Source of the DNA: Gimesia fumaroli
GTDB lineage: Bacteria > Planctomycetota > Planctomycetia > Planctomycetales > Planctomycetaceae
DNA length: 64,000 nucleotides
Assembly (NCBI RefSeq): GCF_007754425.1
Contig: NZ_CP037452.1
Location: 3,633,164 to 3,697,163 of the forward strand
Reading direction: 5' to 3'
In this document: one piece after another, positions 8,871 to 17,784 of the stretch
Position numbering within the stretch: the first letter of the stretch is position 1
Layout of the letters: each line of letters opens with the position of its first letter
Notes under the pieces: generated by a model
Database searches by the model: none
What the model was told of the DNA's origin: nothing
What the model saw: only the letters and a program-made list of their open reading frames with translations
Program-made: the position numbers and the translations under genes

Positions 8871-9578
8871 ATGCGAATCTACGATCCCTCAATGAACTAC
8901 GTCTACCATCATCGGCCATTTGCCGGCGGCCTGGGTGCTGCGCTGTATGTCGGGATCGGGAGTGCGACGGCGATTCAATATCGCCGATCGAAGATTCTGA
9001 ACGGTTGCGATTTTCTCTGCTGGGGTTCCGAAATCGATTTCGGAGCGGCCTCCGTACAAAAGACGACGTACGTCGAAACGATCAAAAGCCCGACTGCGCA
9101 ATTCTCCTACACCATCCCCGCGGCCTATTACGGCCAGGAGATTTATTTTCAGGTCCGGACACACGAGGGTGATATCGAAAACGAATCGATCTATCGGCCG
9201 CAAGCTTTACAGACAGACGGAAGCGGAAACGGAGTCAACGAAATCCGCGGGAGCGGAAGATTCCTGCGCGTTGAGAAGAGAGACGGGGGAACGCTCCGTT
9301 TCCGCTTTGTGTACGACAGTGTGCGTGACGGCCTGCAGCCGTCGCAATTCGTGATCACAAAAACGGCGGGGCCGGGATCAGTGGATCCGGTCGCTGTCAC
9401 GCACACAGGCAAGCGGTCTTATGAGCTGGACGTTCCCAGCTTGACCGATGCGACAGCATACACGTTTCAACTGACCGCCGAGAACGGTTCCACCACGGCC
9501 GTCCTGGACACGACCACAGCGACGGCCGACTCCGCGGGACCGCCGGCGGTCAGTAGTTTGACAGCGGAGGGCTGTTGA
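8871..9578 (+). CDS. Phage tail protein with fibronectin type III-like domains
   Basis: 235 residues. The N-terminal half has the pattern of a beta sandwich; residues about 120-225 show fibronectin III-like features (buried aromatic, DATAYTFQLTAEN near the C-terminus). Such Ig-like modules are common on phage tail and fibre proteins, where they probably make weak contacts with the cell surface. Stop and next start overlap (TGATG), indicating coupled translation. Confidence 0.6.
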   Translation: MRIYDPSMNYVYHHRPFAGGLGAALYVGIGSATAIQYRRSKILNGCDFLCWGSEIDFGAASVQKTTYVETIKSPTAQFSYTIPAAYYGQEIYFQVRTHEGDIENESIYRPQALQTDGSGNGVNEIRGSGRFLRVEKRDGGTLRFRFVYDSVRDGLQPSQFVITKTAGPGSVDPVAVTHTGKRSYELDVPSLTDATAYTFQLTAENGSTTAVLDTTTATADSAGPPAVSSLTAEGC

Positions 9579-11551
9579 TGGTCTCTACACCTCCCAATGA
9601 CACGGATCTGATCAAGCGAACGGCCGTCGAATATGTCGTTCTGCTCGGTCCCAACGATGGCAGCAAGCCAACGCTCGATGATCGCGTCGATACGCTGCAG
9701 CTCGAATCGATCAAACGTTCCCGCGGAAGCGATCGTGTTGACGCGATTGTCTGCACGTACGATCTGAGTAAAACCGGTCGTTTGATCGATACCACCACGC
9801 CAACCGGCCACAATCGGATTCTGGAGGTCCGTGCCTATGATCCGGAGGGCTATCTCACAATCGTGAAAGCCTGGGGAGTTGTGACACAACAAAGCCAGGC
9901 AATCACGGAGAACAATGAATACGTGACGCTGATCGCCCGGCAGGAGGAGTGGCTCTTCGGCGAACCGATCTATCATTTTAAACAGTGGAATACTGAGGAT
10001 CCGATTCACGCCGACATCGTGTTCCAGCCGATCATCGATGATGTGACCGAAAACAACCGCGCAGAGCCGACACAGGCCTCTCAAAGCGATCCGCCGGTGT
10101 TTTCCTTCATCGATCCCGAATCCGTCAGGACAGCGGATGCAGAAGCGTTCCAGGAGGCGACAGCCGTTCGCTGGACTCTGGCCGAAGCGGTCTTCTATCT
10201 ATTCCAACACGTCGGGTCGAATGATTATTACGAGTTTCCGACGATCGCAGATCTGCGGGAGACGTTTGACGATGATCTGAAACTATCCGACATCCGGATT
10301 CCGATGGGAACTCCTCTGCCCGAGGCCCTGGACCTCCTGGTCAATCCCTACGGTTATTTCTGGTATGTGCGCTCTGAAATCAATCTGCTGGATGAGACAC
10401 TGCACTTTATCGAATTTGCGAAACGCGGATCGGGAGACACGGTTTCGGTTTATATGAATCGACCAGGCGAGACGATCAACAACTTGTTGACCAATCTCGA
10501 TGAATATCGAGCAACCTTTAATATTGGAGACCTGGCCAACCGGATCATCGCGGTCACATCTCCAATTGAACTGGAAGCCACATTCGAGTTGTATAAGGGC
10601 TGGTCTGAAGACGATGATGACCTGGACCTGCATCAACTTGAAAAAGGGGGCGATGGTTCCCTCTTCGAATCGAAGCGTGATGTCGGTCGTAAATGGATGT
10701 TGAACGAAGCGCGAGATCACGACTCGCTGCGAGCTGATATCGACGGAGACGGAGCCCAGGAACTGGCCATCCAGCTGGGGCTAGATGATTCAGAAGTTGA
10801 TAATTTCAAACGCCGCAAATTCAAAGAATGCTTTTCCAAAAATCCAGACGGGGAATCAAATGGCGTCGTGGTTGAGTGGCTCAATGAGGATCTGGCCGAT
10901 GATGAAAATCCCGATGGGAAGTGGGAGCGGGTGGAATGGCCGTTTTCAGTCTTAGAAAAAGAATGTGGCATCTACTTTGAAGGTTCCACGCCTCCGGACG
11001 GTCTCTGGTCCCTGGTGAATGAGGATCCAACAAAGGCACGCGTGCGCGTGACGGCGGTTGTCGAGGGGGACAAACGCCGCGTTGTCGAAGTCGATCGGAC
11101 GAATACATCTCCCAACGCGGCTGATTTGACTTTGTTCATGGATCTCTCAGCACAATATCACTGGCGTGTGATCTCGCTGCTGGGGACGATTCCCGAATCA
11201 AACCAGATCCAGCCGTCGATCATGAAAGACAAACTCTTGCATGAGAACAACGATACCGACGACGAAACGGATCTTCAGGCTTTTTCCGAGAAAGTAGTCG
11301 CGATCGAGGATGTAACGCTGCTCAGCTGCTCGCTTACTCTGGAGGGCGTTGATCATCCAGAATACGAGCTCGGCAAACTGATTGACCAGGTCAACGGCCG
11401 CAACCTCGATCTCAATGCCAAGAATCCGGACCAGTCCGGGAAACGTCTACCCCAGATCATCGGAATCAATGAGTTCTACAACGAAGAACAGCGGACCGAG
11501 CTGTTGCTGGAATCGTTCAAAGAGGAACAACCAAAATCGGAGATCAAATGA
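9578..11551 (+). CDS. Large baseplate or tail-hub-like protein
   Basis: 657 residues from the ATG at 9578, which overlaps the previous stop; a TTG at 9575 is also possible. The N-terminal 200 residues are beta-rich, and residues 200-330 include a LAEAVFYLFQ / PEALDLLVNPYGY segment reminiscent of hub proteins (T4 gp27/gpD type folds). The middle is very acidic. Size and position near the end of the tail operon favour a tail hub or tip protein. The assignment is structural intuition from layout, not a recognised motif. Confidence 0.55.
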   Translation: MVSTPPNDTDLIKRTAVEYVVLLGPNDGSKPTLDDRVDTLQLESIKRSRGSDRVDAIVCTYDLSKTGRLIDTTTPTGHNRILEVRAYDPEGYLTIVKAWGVVTQQSQAITENNEYVTLIARQEEWLFGEPIYHFKQWNTEDPIHADIVFQPIIDDVTENNRAEPTQASQSDPPVFSFIDPESVRTADAEAFQEATAVRWTLAEAVFYLFQHVGSNDYYEFPTIADLRETFDDDLKLSDIRIPMGTPLPEALDLLVNPYGYFWYVRSEINLLDETLHFIEFAKRGSGDTVSVYMNRPGETINNLLTNLDEYRATFNIGDLANRIIAVTSPIELEATFELYKGWSEDDDDLDLHQLEKGGDGSLFESKRDVGRKWMLNEARDHDSLRADIDGDGAQELAIQLGLDDSEVDNFKRRKFKECFSKNPDGESNGVVVEWLNEDLADDENPDGKWERVEWPFSVLEKECGIYFEGSTPPDGLWSLVNEDPTKARVRVTAVVEGDKRRVVEVDRTNTSPNAADLTLFMDLSAQYHWRVISLLGTIPESNQIQPSIMKDKLLHENNDTDDETDLQAFSEKVVAIEDVTLLSCSLTLEGVDHPEYELGKLIDQVNGRNLDLNAKNPDQSGKRLPQIIGINEFYNEEQRTELLLESFKEEQPKSEIK

Positions 11552-11901
11552 TGAATGATGTCCGTATCCGGCCTAAAAAAACGAACTATGAAACCGATTC
11601 CCCTCACTCGATCGACTTCTTCCAATTGCCGGAAATCATCGACGAAGAGAATTATGATGAGCTGACGGCAGACAAGATTTATGTTTACAAGGCGACGCTG
11701 CTTTCCAATGTCAAATTCACAGTTCAGGACGTGGAAACAAAGCCACAGGCAGTGACGTTCGATACTACGACCAGGGAGATCGATCTCGCTGGAGGACAGA
11801 AGATCGCGAATTCAAAAGCGATTGTGATCGGGGAGCGGATCGGGAAGCAGTGGTACATCGCTCGCGAACTGAAAGTCGGGGGTGAAGTCCTTGACGGTTA
11901 G
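11548..11901 (+). CDS. Small phage protein of unknown function
   Basis: 117 residues, with start overlapping the previous stop (ATGATGA). Soluble, beta-rich, charged. The next gene begins inside its last codons, so it is part of the same coupled operon. Its N-terminal VRIRPKKTNYET resembles the VRPKKSIHE at the start of the next protein, suggesting that the two share a short docking peptide. Confidence 0.5.
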   Translation: MMNDVRIRPKKTNYETDSPHSIDFFQLPEIIDEENYDELTADKIYVYKATLLSNVKFTVQDVETKPQAVTFDTTTREIDLAGGQKIANSKAIVIGERIGKQWYIARELKVGGEVLDG

Positions 11902-13360
11902 ACCGAAGAAATCAATTCATGAGCCAGGCCGACCGACAGAGCGAGCCTGGTTCATCACCGCGGCAGACGACGAGGGAAACTATCCCCTTGAAGGACATGG
12001 CTGCAATGTAATGTATTGCCGATACCTGCGCGAGTTTAAAATCGAAGAAGACAATCAGGAAGATAACCTGATTTATGACCTCACCCAGACTGCCGGCAGT
12101 CGCTTCGCCTTGGTTTATACGGGAACCTGGGTTCCCCAGGGGGAGATCATCGAAGGCTATAAGAGGTGGGGCCGATGGTGGGGACGCTGGGATTGTCGCA
12201 CTCTGATGAGCATTCGCAAGTTTGATGCAGACCGTAATCTGCACTGGCATTACACGATTCCCGGAGTCTTCAGAGCAAACTCGGATCTCGCAGAACGCGA
12301 TTCCCCTACAGAGCCTCTTGATGAATCTGTCCTACAGGGGTTCGTGAGTGTAAAAGTCGCGTCGGACGGTGCTGTGTTTGCACTCCATAACTGGGCTGAC
12401 AAAGACATTGAAGGAATCGAAACACAAGTTCGACCAGAGCTATTAAAATTCGATCCCTATGGTAATGTGCTCGCGACGGTAACGCTCGAAAAGTTGCGCG
12501 AAGCGCGTCAACTCGATCTGGATGCTGATGATAATGTCTATGTCGGTGGCACCTGGCTCTTGACCAGTCCAAATGGATTGAGCCGGTTTAATTTACAAAA
12601 ATATGATTCCGACTTGAATCTGGTCAAAATCGTTGACGATGACGACGCTCCCTTCCCCATCAATCATCTCATTGTAAAAGGCGATCGCATTTATTGCGGG
12701 ACTCAGTCTCAGGGAGTTGTACCGGGTTACTCTTACACGACATACCAGAATCCCGTCATCTGGATTTATGATCTGGATCTGGTCCAGCAAAGCGCTATTG
12801 ATATGCCTGGCTCGACCTTTTCTCACGTGCGCGGTGTGGCTGTTGACGACGATGGCAACATCTACGCCAACGGTACCTTTGTGAATGACAGCGACACCAG
12901 CACAAGCTACGGCACCTTACAGAAATTCAATTCGTCGGGCGCGCTGCAGTGGTTTAAATCGTTAGGAGAATCAACGTTCCCCTTCTATCAGCCAGTTCAT
13001 TACCGCGATGACCACATCTACGTTTACGCAGCAATCGACCAAACCCTCCGAAAATACACGCTCGATGGTGTTGAAGTCTGGAGTGTGCCGATTGTGACCT
13101 GGGACGATGAAGACAATGATTATTCTGATTTACTCCCTTACATGCGGTCGATCGATTCAGACGCAGATGGCAATCTGTATCTGGCCGGTCGGCATTACGA
13201 GGTCAGTTCTATAAAGCTTCCCTTGAATGTGCAAAAGATCTCTCCGGAAGGCGACGTGATTTGGAAATATGAAATCCGGAGGACGCAACACGACATCGCC
13301 ATCAATCAAGAGACGGGAGAGTTTTATACAGTGGGTGAAGTGGTTGAGGATGACTGCTGA
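11882..13360 (+). CDS. Beta-propeller (SBBP/PQQ-like) phage tail protein
   Basis: 492 residues from GTG at 11882 (a TTG at 11891 is possible). After a short basic N-terminus the protein consists of repeated blades with the signature Asp-x-Asp-(G/D)-(N/D)-x-Tyr-Val-(G/A)-G, for example DADDNVYVGGTW, DDDGNIYANGTF and DADGNLYLAGRH. These are typical of bacterial beta-propellers. It is the last gene of the tail operon, 11 nt before the integrase, and may be a carbohydrate- or receptor-binding tip. A cellular origin of the propeller is possible, but codon use matches the phage genes. Confidence 0.65.
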   Translation: MKSLTVRPKKSIHEPGRPTERAWFITAADDEGNYPLEGHGCNVMYCRYLREFKIEEDNQEDNLIYDLTQTAGSRFALVYTGTWVPQGEIIEGYKRWGRWWGRWDCRTLMSIRKFDADRNLHWHYTIPGVFRANSDLAERDSPTEPLDESVLQGFVSVKVASDGAVFALHNWADKDIEGIETQVRPELLKFDPYGNVLATVTLEKLREARQLDLDADDNVYVGGTWLLTSPNGLSRFNLQKYDSDLNLVKIVDDDDAPFPINHLIVKGDRIYCGTQSQGVVPGYSYTTYQNPVIWIYDLDLVQQSAIDMPGSTFSHVRGVAVDDDGNIYANGTFVNDSDTSTSYGTLQKFNSSGALQWFKSLGESTFPFYQPVHYRDDHIYVYAAIDQTLRKYTLDGVEVWSVPIVTWDDEDNDYSDLLPYMRSIDSDADGNLYLAGRHYEVSSIKLPLNVQKISPEGDVIWKYEIRRTQHDIAINQETGEFYTVGEVVEDDC

Positions 13361-13371
13361 AAGGGGCATGG

Positions 13372-14241
13372 ATGGCCAAACTACAAACAGTTCAGGAATT
13401 CGTGACGGCCTATCTGAAGCACGTCAAAGCCGGCATGAGTCCAAGTACTCTGAAAACGTATACGAAGAATCTGAAACCGTTCCTGGAGCGATTCCACAAT
13501 CGCTGTTTCTCCGACCTGGAACCGTTTGAAATTGAGGAGTACTTCGACCAGGTCAAGCTGAAACAGGATGGATCCGAAAAGGCTCCGGACACGATCCGTC
13601 TGTTGATGACGGCTTTCGAAAACCTGCAGAAATGGGGCATTGAAAACAAACAGCTGCAGGAGCGGGTTGCTCCGCGGATGAAGAAACCGAAAGGCCGGCG
13701 GCGGGAGCGCCTGCCCAATGAGCGAGAACGGGAGCTCTTGTTACGGGCGGCGAGTCCGGCCTTTCGGCTCGTTTATAAAGCACTCCGGCAGTCCGGCTGC
13801 CGGCCGAATGAAATGGCACGCGCCATGATTGCGGATCTGGTAACGTTCGACGATTCACGGATGGTCGTTCTCTCCGATCACAAGACGGCCAAGAAGACCG
13901 GCGAGGCACGTCGTATCCCGGTTGGGGAAAAGCTGGGAGCATTGATCGACGCGTCGATCGGCGATCGCACGGAAGGTCCTCTGTTTCTCAGTCCGCGGGG
14001 CAGTCCCTGGACGGCGGCGACATTGTCAAAAACGTTTTACCGGCTCCGGAAGCGGCTCAATCTGGCCGATGACCTGGTCCTCTATCTGACCAGACACGAA
14101 CACGCGACACAGGTCTATTCCAAAACGAAAGACATTCACGCGACGGCGCGGGCCTTGGGGCATTCTTCAATTCAGACGACGCAACGTTACGTCAAAGACA
14201 ACGTCGAGGAGCTGACCACGAATCAGGATTGTGTGGAATAA
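13372..14241 (+). CDS. int: Tyrosine recombinase / phage integrase
   Basis: 289 residues. Residues 1-100 form the SAM-like core-binding domain (VQEFVTAYLKHVKAG opening). The catalytic domain shows the first Arg in SGCRPNE near residue 144, a Lys in HKTAKKTGEARR, the TRHEHAT box near residues 240-246 with the second Arg, LGHSSIQTTQRYV near 262-274 with His and the nucleophile Tyr. All key residues are present, so it should be active. There is no IntI-specific additional domain. It is 2.4 kb from the tRNA-Phe fragment that I propose as its attachment site, and it directly follows the tail operon. Confidence 0.88.
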   Translation: MAKLQTVQEFVTAYLKHVKAGMSPSTLKTYTKNLKPFLERFHNRCFSDLEPFEIEEYFDQVKLKQDGSEKAPDTIRLLMTAFENLQKWGIENKQLQERVAPRMKKPKGRRRERLPNERERELLLRAASPAFRLVYKALRQSGCRPNEMARAMIADLVTFDDSRMVVLSDHKTAKKTGEARRIPVGEKLGALIDASIGDRTEGPLFLSPRGSPWTAATLSKTFYRLRKRLNLADDLVLYLTRHEHATQVYSKTKDIHATARALGHSSIQTTQRYVKDNVEELTTNQDCVE

Positions 14242-14244
14242 TTT

Positions 14245-15186
14245 TTGAAACGGGAACGCCGGCTGCGGAAACAGTCGACGCTCCCTGAACTACGAGCGGA
14301 CCTGGTAAGAGGTCACAACGCGCAGTTGTACGCGCAAGGAATGTTTGTGATGACACGGAAGAATTTGTCACTTAAAAAGTATCGGCAGGCAGAAGCGGTG
14401 AAATTGAGTCTAGGTAAACCGTTTTTTGAATCAGAGGGAATTGCCATCTATCAAGGTGACTCGCTGGAGCTGGGAAGCAATCTGCCGCATTCAGTATTCG
14501 ATGCCTTGATCTCGGATCCCCCCTATTGCTCCGGAGCGGCCGGGACCGCGGTCGGCGCGGATCCGTCCAAGAAGTACTGCCATAGCGGTAACACGCTAGG
14601 ACGTCCCTCGTTTGGTGGTGATTTTCGCGACCAGCGGTCGTTCAAATACTGGTGTTCGCTTTGGATCGGCCAGGCATTACGGGCCTGCAAAGAGACAGCC
14701 TACGGCCTGGTATTTACCGACTGGCGACAGCTGTCGACAATGATCGATGCCCTGCAGGCCGGCGGGTTTTGTTTCAAGGGATTGATCAGCTGGAACAAAG
14801 GCCGCGGTGCACGTGCTCCACATAAAGGATTCTTTCGGCATCAATGCGAATATATCCCCTGGGGAACCAAGGGAGCGGTTCCCAGGCTAACCGATCGGGG
14901 ACCATTCGACGGCTGTTATTCGATCCCGGTTTTACAGAAAGACAAACACCACATGACCGGCAAGCCGACCGAATTGATGCAACGCCTAGTCCAATGCGTG
15001 CCGAAAGGCGGAATCGCACTGGATCCATTCTGCGGATCGGGCACCACTTTGGTCGCATCAGCTTTGGAAGGACGCCAGGCGATCGGCTTCGAGGCATCAG
15101 AGGAATATTGCGAGATCGCGGCCCGGCGGATCGAAGCGGCGAAACGTGGTGAGCTGATGAAGTATGAACGGCCTGTAGCTGTTTGA
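14245..15186 (+). CDS. Site-specific DNA methyltransferase (DPPY, beta-class order)
   Basis: 313 residues from a TTG; an ATG at 14350 has AAGGA nine nucleotides upstream and may be the real start. The catalytic motif SDPPY lies near residue 91 and the SAM-binding motif DPFCGSGTT near residue 262, followed by IGFEASEEYCEIAARRI, which is the motif order of beta-class N6-adenine or N4-cytosine methyltransferases. The TRD lies between them. No restriction gene is adjacent, so it is an orphan phage methylase, perhaps for anti-restriction. It starts 3 nt after the integrase stop and is closed by a strong hairpin at 15201. Confidence 0.85.
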   Translation: MKRERRLRKQSTLPELRADLVRGHNAQLYAQGMFVMTRKNLSLKKYRQAEAVKLSLGKPFFESEGIAIYQGDSLELGSNLPHSVFDALISDPPYCSGAAGTAVGADPSKKYCHSGNTLGRPSFGGDFRDQRSFKYWCSLWIGQALRACKETAYGLVFTDWRQLSTMIDALQAGGFCFKGLISWNKGRGARAPHKGFFRHQCEYIPWGTKGAVPRLTDRGPFDGCYSIPVLQKDKHHMTGKPTELMQRLVQCVPKGGIALDPFCGSGTTLVASALEGRQAIGFEASEEYCEIAARRIEAAKRGELMKYERPVAV

Positions 15187-15200
15187 TGGATTATTTCGTT

Positions 15201-15229
15201 AGCGTCTGGATGATAAGCATCCAGACGCT
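15201..15229 (+). terminator. Hairpin terminator after methyltransferase
   Basis: A 12-bp perfect stem (AGCGTCTGGATG / CATCCAGACGCT) with a 5-nt loop sits 14 nt after the methyltransferase stop. The following T-tract is weak (TTGGTT). It separates the rightward phage operon from the leftward membrane-protein gene and probably works in both directions. Confidence 0.7.
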
Positions 15230-15294
15230 TGGTTAAGGGATGATCAAAAACTTATCCTAAAAATTAAATAAATCTCTGATTCTAGCCATCGAAA

Positions 15295-16296
15295 TTATTC
15301 CGATGATGCTTTGCTAACTATATTAGATAACTTTCGTACGATCACTTCTAAGTCTTTCAGGTCTACTGAAGAATTAATACTATCAGATGTGTTTTGTGAA
15401 ATGCAATTATTACGATCAGTTTTAGCAAGCTCTGTAATGACAGAATGTGACCGATCAGTAATATTTTCAAATAATGATGTTTCAAGAGCTAACTGTCGAG
15501 CTTCGACATTCGTTAACTCATTTTGATAGTATTTTATGTCGGAAAGACCAGACTTATACAGTCGAAGAAAGAAGTAAGAAAAAGTCTCTATAAAAATTAC
15601 TATTGATAACCGTGGTAAAAAGTGAATCAAAATTGTTCCGATATCTGTCGAACTAAACTCGTCAGAAAGGACAATAAATGTGAGTAACACCACAGCTAGT
15701 AATGTAGTGCTGACACCGATTACGAGATTGATATTAGAACGGAGAGACAACGATTCTATTTCATTTTGCAATCTAGATTTAGAGTCAACCCAAATCTCAT
15801 TCAGTCTAGTATTTTGATAATTTGAGAAAATGGTCTTGCCGTATTTCTGTTCTATAGACTCCAGAAAAGAACCTGACAAAGTATCTTTAATGGAGTCACT
15901 TAATAAAGAGACTACTTGTTGACGTTCGACGTCCGTCCAAACAGAAGAGACGTGCTCAGAAATATCAGTTTGTGTTTTAATTCTACGAACAAGATCGTGA
16001 ATTTCTGAAATACATTTTAATTGGTTAGTGAGTTCTTTGCGTGATAAATTAGCTTGTTGTTGGTATTCCTTTGGTTTTGTTTTTAGATATCTCAGCATCA
16101 AGATACCAAAAGCTGAAAGTATGTTGAATGAACCCAACGACAAGTAGAATGTTGTTGTAGATCTTGAAAAAACTTCGGGTATGGCTGCCATAAAAGGTAC
16201 AGGTATTAGGGTGAGAATGATTATTACATAAGGACTCAGTCGAACAAGTGCTTCACGAGTTTCGGAGTCAAAAAACTTATTGGATTTATTCATCAT
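15295..16296 (-). CDS. AT-rich membrane protein, candidate lysogeny/defence cargo
   Basis: 333 residues from the first ATG (a TTG lies just before). There are two hydrophobic helices near the N-terminus (residues about 22-44 and 52-68), a long helical coiled-coil cytoplasmic region to about 185, two further helices (about 190-212 and 225-245), then a hydrophilic tail rich in Ser and Asn. Its base composition is clearly more AT-rich than the tail genes. It lies alone, opposite in direction, between the methyltransferase and the att site, the usual slot for lysogenic-conversion or anti-phage genes. No catalytic motif is seen; the defence role is inference from position. Confidence 0.65.
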   Translation of the reverse strand: MMNKSNKFFDSETREALVRLSPYVIIILTLIPVPFMAAIPEVFSRSTTTFYLSLGSFNILSAFGILMLRYLKTKPKEYQQQANLSRKELTNQLKCISEIHDLVRRIKTQTDISEHVSSVWTDVERQQVVSLLSDSIKDTLSGSFLESIEQKYGKTIFSNYQNTRLNEIWVDSKSRLQNEIESLSLRSNINLVIGVSTTLLAVVLLTFIVLSDEFSSTDIGTILIHFLPRLSIVIFIETFSYFFLRLYKSGLSDIKYYQNELTNVEARQLALETSLFENITDRSHSVITELAKTDRNNCISQNTSDSINSSVDLKDLEVIVRKLSNIVSKASSE

Positions 16297-16299
16297 CAA

Positions 16300-16663
16300 C
16301 CGTCATTTAGGTGTCTAAGTATTTTGTAGATTCAATTTATAAGCGATTATCAAAATCGTTTTTGGAATCACGACAAAGGTACGGTAAGTAAAGATTTATC
16401 TGTAAATAGATAGGTAAATTTAAAAAAATCTTTCTTTATAAAGCTTAAATTTCCAACGGAGTTAAAGTGTCAAATTAAAAGACTTACCTCTGAGTTTCCA
16501 TGAGAATACTTTTTATTTGAATTTGTTACCCCTAACTCTCTAGTGGACCAAACTGGTGTAAAACAGTCAAGTGGTCAAGCCCATTAGATTGGCCCAGGCT
16601 ATTCAAAGTCTCGGGTTGTTGAGCCAGCATAACAGGATTCTTATTCCAGTACTCGGAGTTACG
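16300..16663. other. Non-coding prophage end
   Basis: AT-rich stretch between the start of the membrane protein gene and the tRNA fragment. It should contain the leftward promoter of that gene and, if the element is an integrative prophage, integrase arm sites. I see no convincing gene or repeat. An open frame overlapping the tRNA fragment at 16571-17014 is not supported. Confidence 0.4.
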
Positions 16664-16709
16664 AGGACTGAAAATCCTGGTGTCGGCGGTTCGATCCCGC
16701 CCGTGCCCA
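16664..16709 (+). other. 3' fragment of tRNA-Phe(GAA): proposed prophage attachment site
   Basis: The sequence matches the 3' half of a tRNA: anticodon loop CTGAAAA (anticodon GAA), 3' anticodon strand, variable loop GTGTC, a perfect T-arm GGCGG/CCGCC with loop TTCGATC, acceptor strand CGTGCCC and discriminator A. No 5' acceptor strand (GGGCACG) or D-arm exists upstream, and the outermost anticodon-stem pair is already mismatched. So the homology begins inside the anticodon stem, as expected for a duplicated att core. The intact tRNA should be at the other end of the element, outside the window. Confidence 0.8.
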
Positions 16710-16713
16710 TTCT

Positions 16714-16738
16714 CCTTAAAAAGCAGGCATTTTTAAGG
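16714..16738 (+). terminator. Hairpin after the tRNA fragment
   Basis: Perfect 9-bp stem CCTTAAAAA / TTTTTAAGG with a 7-nt loop, four nucleotides after the tRNA discriminator base. It was probably the terminator of the original tRNA-Phe gene, and shows that sequence right of the att core is host DNA. Confidence 0.55.
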
Positions 16739-16776
16739 ATCTCTCCAGGCACACCCGTCCTGGTGTCAAATACATC

Positions 16777-16820
16777 AAAAACGAGCAGGAATCAAAGTTA
16801 CGGTTCCCGCTCGTTTTTTT
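16777..16820 (+). terminator. Rho-independent terminator
   Basis: Stem ACGAGC-a-GGAA paired with TTCC-c-GCTCGT, followed by an unbroken run of seven T (16814-16820). A textbook intrinsic terminator downstream of the tRNA fragment. Confidence 0.75.
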
Positions 16821-16997
16821 GTGCGCCCTGCTCTGCCTGGAACTCATTCCAATTGGACAACTTAAGCGTCTTTGTTGATTTGTGGTATACCCTCGATCAC
16901 AATAGATCTGACCTGATCACAACTGTCGAGCGACAGGCAGGTCATCATGCGGCGCTACATTCTGACTTTAATCAATTCAGCAATAGGAGATCTTTTC

Positions 16998-17213
16998 ATG
17001 CCCGGCTTCTTTGAGATGCTCATCATCGGGATTCTTGTAGTGGGACTTGCGATATTTCCATTTTGGATGATCTGTTCCAAGGCAGGCTTCCCCGGCTGGA
17101 TCAGCCTGGCTGTCCTGTTCCCGGTTCTGAATATTGTCCTCTTGTTTTTCCTGGCATTTGCTGAATGGCCTGCGTTGCGCAACGTACCTCAGCAGGATCG
17201 AACGGATTATTAA
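16998..17213 (+). CDS. Small two-helix membrane protein
   Basis: ATG at 16998 behind AGGAGATCTTTTC; the upstream in-frame starts lack a ribosome binding site. The 71-residue product has two hydrophobic helices (about 5-25 and 33-53) separated by a short loop CSKAGFPGW, and a hydrophilic C-terminus. This hairpin form with a conserved Gly-Trp turn resembles small inner-membrane proteins widespread in planctomycetes. Function unknown. It is the first host-like gene right of the att site. Confidence 0.65.
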   Translation: MPGFFEMLIIGILVVGLAIFPFWMICSKAGFPGWISLAVLFPVLNIVLLFFLAFAEWPALRNVPQQDRTDY

Positions 17214-17293
17214 ATCCTGTCTTTGTTTGTGTTGGGCCGTCGGACTGACATTCTGAAAGTTCTGACTATTAAATCCGTAACAGGAGCAAATCA

Positions 17294-17662
17294 ATGGACG
17301 ATCTGGAAACCGTCGAACTGAAAGCATTTGTTCCCGCAAGAGACTTTGCGCTGTCGAAACAGTTTTACGAGGACCTCGGCTTCACAATTCCCTGGTCGTC
17401 CGATGAACTGGCCTATCTTCATCACGGGAACTGTACGTTCCTGCTGCAAAAATTTTATGTGAAACAGCATGCAGAAAACTTTATGATGCATCTCTCCGTT
17501 AAAAGCGTCGATGCCTGGTGGGCTCACGTCCAGAACCAACAGCTCGCCGAAAAGTACCACGTGCAACTCTCACCTCCCGAACAACGCCCCTGGAACATGC
17601 GCGACTTCATCCTGACCGACCCCACCGGCGTCCTCTGGCGCATCTCAGAAAACACCGACTGA
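17294..17662 (+). CDS. Glyoxalase/VOC-fold protein
   Basis: 122 residues with the beta-alpha-beta-beta-beta arrangement of the vicinal oxygen chelate superfamily: LKAFVPARDFALSKQFYEDL at the start, DELAYLHHGNCTFLLQ in the middle, and the closing FILTDPTGVLWRI strand that carries the usual last metal-ligand position. It is of the small class annotated as glyoxalase or bleomycin-resistance-like, and substrate cannot be told. An AGGAGC box lies eight nucleotides before the ATG. Confidence 0.75.
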   Translation: MDDLETVELKAFVPARDFALSKQFYEDLGFTIPWSSDELAYLHHGNCTFLLQKFYVKQHAENFMMHLSVKSVDAWWAHVQNQQLAEKYHVQLSPPEQRPWNMRDFILTDPTGVLWRISENTD

Positions 17663-17784
17663 GAAGGACGGAATATTTTCGTAGGTGGTATAGGGAGCAG
17701 GTCTCAGTTTTAGAAACTCTTGCCCACTTAAATTGCGGCACTCGATCAGGGGCAAAGCACTGTGACGACGCTGGTGTGGAAACG

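Noticed and set aside
13372-14241. The prophage integrase as the enzyme of the hairpin array
   Set aside because: It has no IntI-specific domain and is better explained by the tRNA-Phe att site; linkage to the array is only proximity.
16621-16709. A complete tRNA gene
   Set aside because: No D-arm or 5' acceptor strand pairing with CGTGCCC exists upstream, and the anticodon stem is already broken at its outer pair.
16571-17014. 147-codon open frame over the tRNA fragment and two terminators
   Set aside because: It crosses the att site and intrinsic terminators and has no ribosome binding site or protein-like composition.
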